Origin: Oscheius onirici
Lineage: Eukaryota; Nematoda; Chromadorea; Rhabditida; Rhabditidae
Direction of reading: 5' to 3'
NCBI GenBank assembly: GCA_932521025.1
Contig: OW051471.1
Coordinates: 8,680,001-8,744,000 of the forward strand
DNA length: 64,000 nucleotides
A model generated the notes under the pieces. That model did not search any database and was not told where the DNA came from. It was given only the letters and a program-made list of their open reading frames with translations. Numbering within the stretch: the first letter of the stretch is position 1; every line of letters starts with the position of its first letter. The position numbers and the translations under genes were made by a program. This document shows, in pieces, positions 12,201 to 23,401 of the stretch.

Positions 12201-15200
12201 GGTCTGCACGTTCTACTGAAAACGACAGATCAGAAATGCCTTGAACCTTCGAGCTTTCCATACCCGTTTAATCACTTTTTGCATTTGGCGGATCGGTAAT
12301 TTTTCATAATTTTATCGCCGTCAGGAGAGAAGAAAAACTCTAATAGATGTCGGTCGCTGATTGAGTGTCGTTTTTCTATTCCGAGCTTGCTTACATGGAA
12401 AGCTCTAACTAGTCTCATTTGACTTCCTCTCTCCCACAATCTGACTCACGAGTACGAGAATATAGAAAGTCCATCCTCTCGCTCCGTCTCACTCTGAGAT
12501 AATCATGTATTATTCACAATTTTTCTCGCGGCAGAGCACGGAGCGAGAGTCTTGTGAGTAGATCTCACTCTCTTGCTCGTTTTCACTCGAGTTCGCGCCA
12601 AATTTGATTTTGTGGGAGTTTCGGGGACGAAAATCTAGTACCAAAACAGGAAGTTCTTGTTTTCAGGTACGACGAACTACAACTCGTCTCTGACTGGCTC
12701 ACTTCTGCGTCCGTCGAAGACCATGATCGACGTGCTGGCACCGATTCGACCAGCTCCGAGCACAGCAGATGGAGGTGGAAATCTGCCGTCGACAGCCAGC
12801 AGCAGTGCCATTGGTGAGTCTTTTGAATTTATTGTTTTGTGGTTCTCTCTTTCTGTTTCTCTCCTACTGCGTCACGACCCATGAATACTTGATACCCCAG
12901 CTCTAGAGGGAGACACACCGGTTAATCACACGATTGGGAAAGAGAGCTTTTTGGGTATAGAAACTGGTTCATTCTTGGTCAGATGAAATCCCCAACATTC
13001 TCACTACCATTAGGCTGAGACGACTTTCACACCCTCTAATCTCCTGTTCTGGTCCTGTAGTCCGACTTACCGTCTCTTGCCGCCCAGCCTCAACAAAGGA
13101 CAGGCGAATAGGTTTTCTGATTGCATTACAATTGGTAAATCTGTCTGAGGAACATGTCCCCAATTTTTCGGTAGTGCAGGTGTCAAGGTTTTCTCGTTAG
13201 TTTCGAAAGACCCGTACCTCTCGGTGTCGCTCTGTGGGTTTCTTTCTAGGCATTACAAAACGCATGCCAAATCAGCGGTAGAAACTTTTTTGATTGTTCA
13301 TCTCTTCTACCCAAGATTAATTTATCCACTGCTTACCATCCAATCTGCGCTGTCAGACTAATGAAATTTCGCTAACACTTTTGTCTTTTGATCTCAAATT
13401 CACTCAGACTAACATTTCCTACCACCTCTGAGCAAACTTTAGTCCCAGAAAAGCAGCGGAAATCCTTCTCTCTTGGCCAGCTCTCAGAATCTGCGTATAA
13501 ATCTGTGTGATCAACTTCCTCTCTACTCCCACTTCTCCTATTGCGTCTGCAGACCTTATGAGGGTTATTTAAGGGTCTTGCTTATCTTTTTGTCGAGAGC
13601 TGGACAGGTGGCTCGCGACTTGTTGCTGCGCAGTTGCATAATGTATTTCCCTGCGGTTGAATGGCAATAATTACACAACAGCGAAAGCCCGGACCTGATC
13701 CACGAGATTTGAGCCGGTTTCTGAAAACAAGGTCATGTTGTCACATTAGTTGACGAGAGAATAGCCTGTAATTAGTTTGGTGAAGACTGACCATGGGATC
13801 GCAAAGTAAAACAAGCCGCAAAGTTTCCTGTTTAATGGGCGTGTGGGGCAGGCGGCCCTGCTGGTCCAGTGGGCACCCGCTAATTCCGGGGGAAAGCAGC
13901 AGAAAACCCTTCTCTGGAACCACATCGATTGTTTGTTAGTCAGCTCCAGTCCATATTTACTCACTAACTGACCTCCTGACTATCTATACTCTCAGCTACA
14001 AAACTGCATTCTGCACGGGTGCCGTCTACCAGCGGTAGTTCGCTGCTGCCCAGTGTCACCGGACTCTGGGACTCTAGTCCTTTCGGACTATGTGCCAGTC
14101 ATCTGGAGCTGCGAGGAGGTATCTTTTTGATCGTTTCTTCAACTTTGGGTACTTGTTTACTGTCGGTACCACCTCTGTTCCTGCGTGTACATGAATAATC
14201 AAAAAGACTCGAAACCTTATCTGCTTGTTGTTCTGCTTAAGTTTACGCGGAACAGACAATTTTCTCAGGCACCATGCTAGGAGAAGTAGGATAAACAACT
14301 ATTGAATTGTTAGAAAACTCTGGATCAGGTGCTTCTGGCCTTACAGTATTTGAAATGGTCTACAGATCCAAACTTTCTAGTCACCCGTTTCCATTAAATT
14401 CCTCTTCACTTTCCCCAGACATCACTTTTTGTTGTCTTCTTCCTCAAAATCCAGCCCAGGATTCCGAGAATCCTCCCTAATTGCGCCATTTGTTATATTT
14501 CGTTCTGGCTCTTGAACTCGGTGGGAAGAAGTTCGTTCTTACTCTGTGCTCAATTCCTCGTAGGACAACGGATGAGAGAGGGTGTCACTAGCAGATGTCT
14601 CTCTGTTAATTCTGCCCACGGATAGATTGGGTTCAGGAGACGTGTGAATTTTATTGGAGGGTCTTAGAAATGAACAAAACTAACTTCGAGACTGATTTCT
14701 TTGGATTTTTTGATTCTCCCGCAGCTTTTCCGTTCCGTGGGGCTATGCTTCCTGTCACGAGATGCCGAAGCCCATAGACCAGTCGTCTATTTCCATTCCC
14801 CTCTATCCTTCTTTCTGATTGAAAATCCATGTTTTGCGAGCCAAATCGTACATACTACCATGGTTTCGAGTCTCGTTTCTCCTTTGAAAATCCGTCTTGA
14901 AAAAATCCTAAAGATTTCGTTAGTAGAAGCTTCTTGTAAACAAGCATTGTCTTACTCAAAGTCAGTCCCCTCGACGTCCCTCTAACCTACTTTTTGGGTC
15001 TTCGTAGCTGTCTCTTTTGGAGGCTGGATACGTTTAGAATTGACAGCGACCCGTTTAATGAACTCCGCGGTCCGAGTTCTAAAGTTTATGCGGGTGTTCA
15101 CTAAATAGGAAGAAAGCCCTACTTTTTATATTTGTAGGTTCAGGAGCTTTTTTTAACAAGCTTTTCAATTTTTGGATCAGAACAATACGCTTTCCAGTAA

Positions 15201-18200
15201 GTCTTGTAGCATGAAAAGATGGCCTAACAAAACAAAGCATCTCAACGCAATTACTGAATTTCGTCCCCTGAATGCATAATTGTTTATCCATTATATGTTA
15301 ATTAGCGCCCAGCTATCGCGCAACGGGTCATCTCTGACCTGAACATATCGATTTATTCGCACTTTAATCACCGTTTACTGCTCGCTGCTTTTCTCAGTTC
15401 AATCATGCCCGCCTTTCTTCGAAGACATTATTATTCACCGTATCATGTGCAAGGTTTGTTATTCCTACTTGTTAGAAGTGGCTCATTAGGCTGTGAGAAT
15501 TTGATCCAGAGAACATGACCGGAACAGGCATGTCTCCGCACCTGTCCCTTTGTTGGTGAGGGTGGGGTAGCTATTATGGCTCAATGTCTAATGGACCCAC
15601 AACAAGCTTTGAGGCTCATTTACCATTCCGGCCGTTCCCCTCTTCTCCCAATTTAACGGCTCCCCTAGTTCTATCAATTTGATGCGCACTAGAGCCAAAT
15701 TAGAGCAGAGTCACGGAGGACGGGGCTACTGAGAAGAAGATTTGGTTATCTAGGAATAGTGTCTGTCATTTTCACGTTCTCCCAACTCTCAATCTACGGA
15801 AAAATTAATCGAATACACGCGATGGGTGTCACCACGCATCGATTTCCGTAGTCACCCCGTCCTTTTACGGGAGGAGAAGGAGGGAAAGAAAAAATTAGTT
15901 TAGATCTAATCTGTCTGCCTCTAATTTGCACCTAGAGACGGAGTCGGCTTCTCTTTCTCTCTTTGGAGACACTTTGAATTTCTTACTGGAACAATCCGCG
16001 TTTCTCATACTTTGTTTATATTTTGACCGCAAAAAAATAAGCCACTGGTGGTTCTTTGTAAACGCATCCATCTTCCTGTTTAAGAAACTTCCTTCAATTG
16101 GTTTAGTCTGTGTCAATTTCCGTATACTCTCTGACCAGAGGGTCCGAGACAAGGAAATGAGAGAAGCCCCTTCGTTTTTCCATTTCTGTCAATATTCCGC
16201 TATTTCCAGGCTCATCCGTCTCCTCCTCATCGGGCATCGGTTCCATCGGAACGAAGCACCTCTCGGCTTCGGTCTCCGCCCTGACCACGTTGCCCGATCA
16301 GCGTCATAAGATGACGAAGAGTCCCAGTGACGAGTCGCTAAGGTGATTTTCGTCTTTTTCACGTCTTCATATGGCCAGATCCAGATCACACACCTCGTCG
16401 TCCGGTGGTAGCAATGGTGGCCATAACTCGAACAGCACGGGCAACAATTCCACTGGTGGCGGAAACAAGGTATGTTCCGGCTTCTGGGGCAATTCAAATC
16501 GAGTTTGTAGGGTTTCAAGCCAGAAGACGCCATCCAAACTTTTGGAAACAAACTTCTGCCCTTTGAGCAGAACGAAATCTACAACTATTCACGGGTTTAC
16601 TTTGTTGGATCTCAGGCGAAAAAGAGAGGAGGTGTTATAGGTAAGTCCTGATTACAATCCCACAGGCTGTTTATCGGGAAGGAGTAGTAAATGTGCTCAA
16701 TTAGGGAAAGAGTCTCGCTGTTAGAATTCTGATAAACAGAAACCATCATAACAAGCTGGGGATTTTGAGGAGCTCAAACAAAAATTTTATATCCTCAAAA
16801 ACTGCTCAAAACGCCTAATTTTGCAGGAGGCGCGAACAACGCCGGTTACGACGATGAGCAAGGCAGCTATCAGCTCGTGGCTCACGATCACGTAGCCTAC
16901 CGTTACGAAGTGCTGAAAGTGATAGGAAAAGGCTCATTCGGACAGGTTATCAAAGCCTACGACCACAAGTACCAGCAATATGTGGCCCTGAAGCTCGTCC
17001 GAAACGAGAAACGATTTCACCGACAGGCTGAGGAAGAAATTAGGATTTTGGATCATCTTCGTAGACAGGACCCCGATGGAAGTCATCACATCATCCACAT
17101 GCTGGACTACTTCAATTTCCGGAACCACAAGTGCATCACATTCGAGTTGCTCAATATAAACTTGTACGAGTTGATCAAGAAGAACAAGTTCCAGGGATTC
17201 AGTCTAATGGTAAGCAAGGGAGATTTGTTGGTAAATAGAAGTTTTCAGCTTGTACGGAAGTTTGCCTACTCGATGCTTCTGTGTCTGGAGCTCCTGAACA
17301 AAAATAAGCTCATTCACTGTGATCTCAAGCCCGAGAACGTGTTGTTGAAACAACAAGGAAGGAGTGGAATCAAGGTAGACTTACTTCTTTTTTCCCCAAA
17401 ACATTGTTCACTCAAAGTTGTGGAGAATTAATCTTATGAATTCCTTCCAGGTGATCGACTTTGGTTCGTCCTGCTTCGAAGACCAGCGCGTCTATACCTA
17501 CATCCAGTCGCGATTCTACCGTGCTCCGGAAGTAATTCTCGGAAACAAGTACGGCATGCCCATCGATATGTGGTCTCTTGGCTGCATTCTTGCCGAACTT
17601 CTAACCGGATATCCACTTCTTCCGGGTGAAGACGAAAACGACCAGCTCGCGTTGATCATTGAGCTGCTGGGAATGCCACCTGCCAAATGCACCGATGGAG
17701 CAAAAAGAACCCGGACATTCATCTCTTCCAAGGTTTTACCTCTTATATTCCGGTTTTATCATAATTTTCAGGGAATTCCGCGGTATTGTACAGTAACACA
17801 AGTAGGAGATGGAAGCACAATTCTCGCTGGAGGACGCTCCAAACGAGGAAAGATGCGCGGTCCTCCCGGATCTCGATCTTGGAATTCGGCACTGAAGAGC
17901 ATGGGCGATGAGCTGTTCATTGACTTTTTGAAACGATGCCTGGATTGGGATCCCGACACGCGATTGACACCACAGCAGGCATTGAAACACCAGTGGCTTC
18001 GGAGGAGACTCCCGATCCTTCCTCGCAGAGACGAGAATGGTGATAACGACGGTGAGCAAGAGGTGGCTTCTACTTTCACTTTCTCTTTGTTTTTGTAATT
18101 TTAATTCGCTAATAGAGTAGACAACATTGAGTTGATAGAATCTTCTTCGGTCTAGATTAGATATTCTTCTGCACTTCTTGCGTTAATCACTGCTTCTTTT

Positions 18201-18360
18201 TGCTTGAACTTCTAATTTGAATGATGAACAGCTTCTCTTCTTCTTTAAATTAACTTTTTCAGCGATTCCGCAGCTGATGTCGCAGTCGGTGAACGCTCTC
18301 CGCAGCAGCAATAACAACAATCCCTTTACTCCCCAAAAGATGGCTCATATACTGTCGTAA
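3206..18360 (+). CDS. mbk-2: DYRK-family dual-specificity kinase, MBK-2 (DYRK2/3/4 class), long isoform
   Basis: Cytoplasmic kinase that autophosphorylates an activation-loop tyrosine and phosphorylates Ser/Thr targets; in C. elegans it drives the oocyte-to-embryo transition. My model has exons 3206-3242, 3324-3540, 8421-8529, 8917-9001, 12667-12813, 13996-14118, 16210-16342, 16379-16469, 16616-16640, 16827-17209, 17249-17374, 17451-17732, 17772-18051 and 18263-18360. Phases agree throughout and sum to 711 codons plus stop. The N-terminus is Gln/Ser/Gly-rich. The DH box (GYDDEQGSY) precedes [28 protein letters not shown] and the activation loop [13 protein letters not shown]. The C-lobe ends WLRRRLP, as in DYRK2. 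The short first exon (donor GTGACC) is tentative; ATG 3403 in exon 2 is an alternative start. The C-terminal tail is Ser/Asn-rich. The symbol rests on kinase class and synteny with the amt gene. Confidence 0.93.
3541..8420 (+). other. Large intron of mbk-2
   Basis: A 4.9-kb intron between in-phase coding exons. It contains GC-richer islands (about 4.4-4.7 kb and 6.8-7.1 kb) with overlapping stop-free frames and no ATG-started model I trust. A possible cassette exon near 7297-7370 is described in the findings. I see no tRNA or other RNA gene. Confidence 0.6.
9839..9965 (+). other. mbk-2: Alternative first coding exon of mbk-2 (short isoform)
   Basis: An ATG just after a TATATATT stretch opens an acidic peptide starting [13 protein letters not shown]. 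It ends in phase 1 at a GTAGGT donor. Joined to the exon at 12667 it restores the kinase frame exactly: 127 nt plus the 1688 nt of common exons gives 604 codons plus stop. This implies an internal promoter about 6.6 kb downstream of the long-isoform start. The isoform would lack the Gln/Ser-rich N-terminus. C. elegans mbk-2 is known to have multiple N-terminal isoforms; no transcript evidence is available here. Confidence 0.7.
11266..11430 (+). other. Possible further mbk-2 alternative first exon
   Basis: An ATG-started 54-codon ORF with a Gly/Pro/His-rich C-terminal half ([18 protein letters not shown]) has protein-like composition unlike the surrounding intron. Several phase-1 GT positions inside it (for example after CCTCATG) would join in frame to the 12667 exon. 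All are weak donors. It could also be a chance ORF. Confidence 0.25.
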
Positions 18361-19042
18361 GGGCCATCTACCAAGTTTTGAGTCCTTTCGACGCGGTATT
18401 CCCAAGACAGGTCCCCCGTTCTTCTTTGAATTCTTTGCATAATATTTATTCCCTTTTATCCTGACTTGATTCTCCTTGTCGTGCTTTCGTCCAAACCCAT
18501 ACATTGTAGTCCAAAAACCGTTTTGTATCTTTTTGAGGGTATCTAGCGCGCTGAAACACTGCGTGCGCTCCATTTTTGTACATATAGTGTGACCTCGAGA
18601 AAACCCCCAATTTTGCTGTTTTCTCGCGAGAAAACTGACCGTAGTCATAGACTAGGCTCCTTCTAATGTGGAGACAGACCTCAGGTAATCAAAATGAACT
18701 TTACTGTTTGTGAGGTCTCTGGGTGATCCCATGCTCTTTCTCCATGACTTTATCCCTCTCAAAATCTGTGTACCCAGTCGCTCCCCTTCTTTCTCTCTTC
18801 ATCACCAGTACGGTAACTATCTTTCCTCCGATTAACTGTCTCTTAGACGACGTATGAATCGACCCCAAATAAATATTTTCAAGTCTTTTTCTTGTTATGC
18901 CTCGAAGCATTAGGCTGCATTCAGACCGTTTTTTGCCAAGCGGGGGCTCGACTGATGAGAATCGGAAGACCCACTTCCCTCAAGACTTCCGTCTGGATAG
19001 GGGAAGGCCTTGCAGAAACTAGTATGAGAAACTTTTTATAAT
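18361..19042. other. Convergent intergenic region (mbk-2 / UGT 3' ends)
   Basis: This lies between two stop codons on opposite strands and should contain both 3' UTRs. An AATAAA-type signal sits near 18868 on the + strand. No coding potential is seen. Confidence 0.6.
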
Positions 19043-21258
19043 TTAGACGAATATAGAAGTGAAAGCAAATAATACCAGTAGTTGAGGTGTGTACAAGTAT
19101 ATGAAGATGGACTGGAACATTCCTTTGATTTTAAACGTCGGATACTGCTCTCCCATTTTGATGGCCCTTCTGAAGGCAAAGGAAGCCATTTCGAGGTTGT
19201 CAATTGGTCGATCGAGAAAGAATCCTTTCAATTTGACGATATTCCTCTTGTTGGTAGTATTTTCAGCAACACTTCTCACTTTCCCAGAAAAAGTCTCGGT
19301 TGTGATCTCCCATTTGAGAAGAAGGTCTCCAATTCCAGCGTGACGAACGAATTCTCCGCTTAGAGGCTGTTCGGCGAAAAGAGGAATGATCAGGAGAGGA
19401 ACTGTTCCACATATCGCGTCCTTCAAACTGAAACATTGCAAATTATTGAAAGTTCGTCTAGTTAACCGGATTGCCCTCTAGAAGATCACAAACCTCTTTA
19501 GTCCTCCATGACTCACAAAAAGCTTGGTCTTGTTATGATGAAGAATTTCTTTTTGAGGAGCCCATTTTGTGATAAGAACATGCGATTTTAGACCAGTAAC
19601 TAAGGAAGCGTTGCCATTGAAGGCGAAGATTACTCTAAAATTCATTTTACTTTTTGATATAAACAGAAAGATACCTGTAGTCTGTGAGTTTATTAAAAGC
19701 GTCCACAACTTCCTTGAGCATATGTTTCGGTGCGTAGTTCCAATCGACATTGCTACCGAATGCCATAAAAATGGTTCCTTTCGATCTCCTATCGTTTACA
19801 AATTCTTCATAATCACGAGGAAGTCTTCCTGCTTGCTCACAGTTGTAGCCGGTTTGAATTACTTGAGTCGACGCTAAACTTTGAGGTTTTGACTAATCTA
19901 TAGCAATAGCTCACTCGGAGCCGGCCAGACCAGAGGGACCAGTTCGTCGGCGAAGTAATACGAAGACTGCTGGGCTATTTTCGCCAAGTGGAAGTGGTGA
20001 ATGTTCAGAAGTTTATATGTCTGGGTTCAATATTGTTTGCTTTCAATAGAGGAGTACCTGCACTGCTACGTGATTTACAGCACGATCTATGTGATAGTGG
20101 TCAAGAATTTCGCTGGCCACTGCATGCACTCTGCTGATAAAAGACTCCACTCGGTGTTCTCTTCCCTGTGCGATAAATTTGGACGGTCTGGTCACAACTG
20201 TCCCTCCTGCAAAAAACTGTGCTTGTAACATACTTATCCAATTGTGAAATATTGCGTTGTCAAATTATCGAATATGTAGCGGCGAATAAATGCGAAGGTT
20301 TTCTCTGAACGTTATCGAAGCCGCAAAAAGTGGAACAAGTGCATGATGAAAGGTGATAATGACAAGGAGAAACGCCATTAGGAAAGTTTTTTGAAAACCC
20401 TGCTCCGATAAAGTATAGATTACAATACTGAACAGACGTTCTCAGAAAGTGTTCAAGACTACCTTGTTAATCACTTCTTGAAAAAAATTAGTTCCACTCT
20501 TAAAAAGGTTATGCCCAGACACACTCGCACTTGATGTGGCATAAAATTCAAATAAACGGTCACTTTGATCAAAGTACCCAATCGAACAAATAAAAGGCTA
20601 CTTTTCTGTTCTCTTGAAACCGTGCTCACCTAAAGCCAAGTGATATCTGGTGGTGTGTAGCATCACACAAGTAGCTGCCATAATGAACGGAGTCCCATGT
20701 TCTCGTCGTCCTTTCAAAGCCAAGGCATTCGCAGAAGGAGTAAACAGCTCATCTCCCAAGACCAGATCCCAGGTTTTGTTGTACACTTTGAGCAGCTAAA
20801 TATTGTGTAAAATAGATTCTTAGAAATCAAACTTTGCTGGAATCAGTTTTGTAGTTGTTTTGAAAGTTACGATCTCCAATTTCCCACATAGGTACAGTCC
20901 CCTTACTCTCCCAATGTTCAGTCCAGAGCTGAGGAAGAAAAGAATCTTTCCATTCTGGATCCACTAAATTTTTTACTTTCACATTGGTTTAAGAAAGTTT
21001 ACTCGGAATATGAAAGTATGTAGACGATATATTGTTGGGATAGTTGTAAGATTGTGAAGAAAAGCCGATCTCAAGAAAATGAAAGCCGTGACCATTTTCT
21101 TGTGCACTGAAAACGAAATTCCGCAAGAAAAACAAGCCGTACCGTTCAATAAAAGGCATAATAGACTTTAAATGGCTATGAGATGCATCCATCATGTGAA
21201 CGATGATTTTCGCATCGGAAACTTTAGTTGTGAAGAGCAACAAATACAAAAATAACAT
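19043..21258 (-). CDS. UDP-glycosyltransferase (UGT family)
   Basis: ER-membrane enzyme family transferring a sugar from a UDP-sugar to small lipophilic compounds. The start at 21258 encodes a signal peptide (MLFLYLLLFTTKVSDAKI). Roughly eight to nine exons follow, with donor and acceptor phases that agree wherever I checked. The sugar-nucleotide-binding signature is clear: GTIFMAFGSNVDWNY, then KWAPQKEIL and FVSHGGLK near 19500-19560. The last exon (19043-19441) carries IIPLFAEQPLSGEFV and ends in a hydrophobic transmembrane segment with a short tail, as usual for UGTs. The 5' half of the family binds the acceptor and is divergent. C. elegans has dozens of ugt genes and I cannot assign an orthologue. 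Confidence 0.85.
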
Positions 21259-21915
21259 GATAGCGAAGATGGACCAGCCGAAAGTGACTCTTTATCTCGA
21301 CCTCAGGTGTAGACCGTCAACAAATTGTCTGTTTGTGGCCCGGACACTGCTCCCGATTGCTCGGGTACCAGTTAGAGCACTTCTGGGAAGTGCTTCGATA
21401 AGACCTTGTTCTAAGGAACTGATAAATGAAAAGATCGGCGAGTCTGAGATGACCCAAAGTACACCGTCTTACTTTTCCTTTCTACCTTTCTGCAGACGGT
21501 GATTCCGAGAGGTACGTGACGGAAAATGACAAACATTCTGAACGGATTTCTTGATGAAGAATAAGATGAAAGTGTCTGGGGTTCTGTGTATTTGTCCGGG
21601 TTAAGTTCTGCTATTAGAATAATTTGGCAGTTTTTGAGACTTTACCAGCCTACAGCAGCCACCTGGCTGCCGTAGGCTGGTAAAGACTGAGATTCGGGGT
21701 TTACTCTGGTTTGTAAACCTTGACGACATTGAACCAACAGTTAAACCATACGAATTCATTTATTCTCGAAAGTTTTCATTAATTTTCATTGTGTTCACAA
21801 GCACCTTTTGATCCATTCACAATACATCAACCGTATGTTTACAAGTTTGGTAGCAAAGAAACCATTGTTTCAATTGGCAATATAACATTATTCTTCTCGT
21901 TTTGTACAATATACA
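21259..21915. other. Intergenic region upstream of the UGT
   Basis: Presumed UGT promoter plus sequence downstream of the kinase-array remnant. Apart from the palindrome I see no gene. Confidence 0.5.
21640..21685. repeat. Near-perfect 46-bp palindrome
   Basis: Two 22-nt arms (left arm starts CTTTACCAGCCTAC) are separated by CC and differ at one position. As RNA it would fold into a long hairpin. It lies upstream of the UGT start, between UGT and the kinase array. It could be a foldback element or a hairpin RNA source. No neighbouring gene explains it. Confidence 0.75.
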
Positions 21916-23172
21916 TCACAAGTTTTTGGTTGGTTCGGTTTGCCGAAATCTTGTAATCGAGTCGAGCAATGCCACAGTCTCGTCCACCTTCTCAGAAAAG
22001 AAGGAGCGAATTTTCCACGATGGCTCTTTTTCTGAGCATGAATATACTTTCCCAACTTCTGATAGACTTACGACGTATATAGATTTTCTTCAGTCTTCCA
22101 TCAACAACAACTGCTGAAATTTGTTCATTTTCAGATTGTGAACTTTCATCGCTTCTTGATCAGAAAGATGGCTGAAATCATATTTCTGTGATAACAACGC
22201 CAACTCACTGTTGATGGCCTCCTTACTCCTCGCGAGGCGCTTCCAAATATCCAAACAAACGTCGTAAACTTGCTCGAAAGTAGCAAAGATACCGTTAACT
22301 TCGATGATGACAGGATCAGCATTAGGAGGTGAGCATTCGTAAAAAAAACAACATTTTCTAAGAAAAAATTTAACATACTTCTGAGATAGACGTTTGACTC
22401 TTGATATCTGTTCGCGTGATTATGTCCTGAACCGAAAACCAGGCCAGCAACTATTTTGGGGAATGAGAAAGTCCAAACTAAATTCAAAATTTTTCCGTTG
22501 AGCATAACCTTACTGCGATTTGTTGCTTTCGGCTTCTGTTCCAAATACTCCAATAATATGAGATCAAGTTGCTTCTTAAATTTGTCCCCTTCGCTATAAT
22601 ATATTAGTGATTTTAACCTAATGAACAACCAACCTCAAAAATATATTATTTCCAAACGCAGCATTTGTAGGTGATGAGTTGCTTTTACTTTTGCGGTAAT
22701 CGAGTAGCTGGGAATACGACAGCTTCTCTCCCAAAGATCTCCTGCTCCCTGTCCCTCGAAACCCTCCACGAAACTGTTCTTCATCGTTCCAGTTTGTTCC
22801 TCTTCGCAAACCACGCGGTTTCATGCCTGACAATGGTTTATTGATGGGCTGACCATCAATTCCAACACCAAACGTGGAACTAAGGTGTGATTCAAAGGAA
22901 TCCGTTCTGTTTAAGGAAGAAGGACAACCCTGAAGGCTAAGACTTTAAGTAAAAAGCAGTTGCATTGCCTGTTCCCTCCTTATTTGTAGATTTTGAGTTT
23001 GACTGCTCCTATTCAGTGGATTCTGGTCAGTTTTGTCTTGCAATGATCTTCGAATCATGAAAGTGGCCGGTTGTGAAAACCGTCACAACTGAAATATAAA
23101 TGAGTAAAGGAATAATTGATAAAACAAACCCGTTTCGGCTGTTTCAAACAGGAGTCTAGAATCATGAGACAT
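21916..23172 (-). pseudogene. Kinase-array remnant: 5' exons fused to accessory domain, kinase domain missing
   Basis: The first two exons are identical to those of the neighbouring kinase gene (same 342-bp repeat). Right after exon 2 (position 23060) the sequence switches to a post-kinase linker (RRSLQDKTDQNPLNR) in a different frame, so the whole catalytic domain is gone. The linker continues with QPINKPLSGMKPRG and GSRRSLGEKLSYS, then the accessory domain (VWTFSFPKIVAGLVFG, DVCLDIWKRL, MNKFQQLLLMED). Immediately after MED there is a TGA, and the local sequence carries two extra bases compared with the paralogue. The C-terminal exon (PSWKIRSFFSEKVDE) remains. It could make a truncated accessory-domain protein from an internal ATG, but the lesions argue for a pseudogene. 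Confidence 0.7.
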
Positions 23173-23401
23173 CTAGAAACAAAAAACATGGCTTTTCTTA
23201 TATCCTGGTGCAGGTCAGTACGCAATTTTGCGTCAAGAGTAAGCATTGGTTCAAATACAATTTATTGTCTTGTTTTCTGTTTGCTGTTATGCACACAAAA
23301 TAAATTATTGCTTCTTCTGAGATATCTGTACAATTCAATAGTATGAAACACGTAAAAGTCCGATCAATTATGCGGGGTGATTTGGCGGAAACCTCGGATG
23401 C
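23060..23401. repeat. 342-bp direct repeat, copy 1
   Basis: By eye identical to 25693-26034. It contains the last 38 coding bases of a kinase gene, the intergenic region, and the first two exons of the next gene. Identity implies very recent tandem duplication or gene conversion. Confidence 0.9.
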
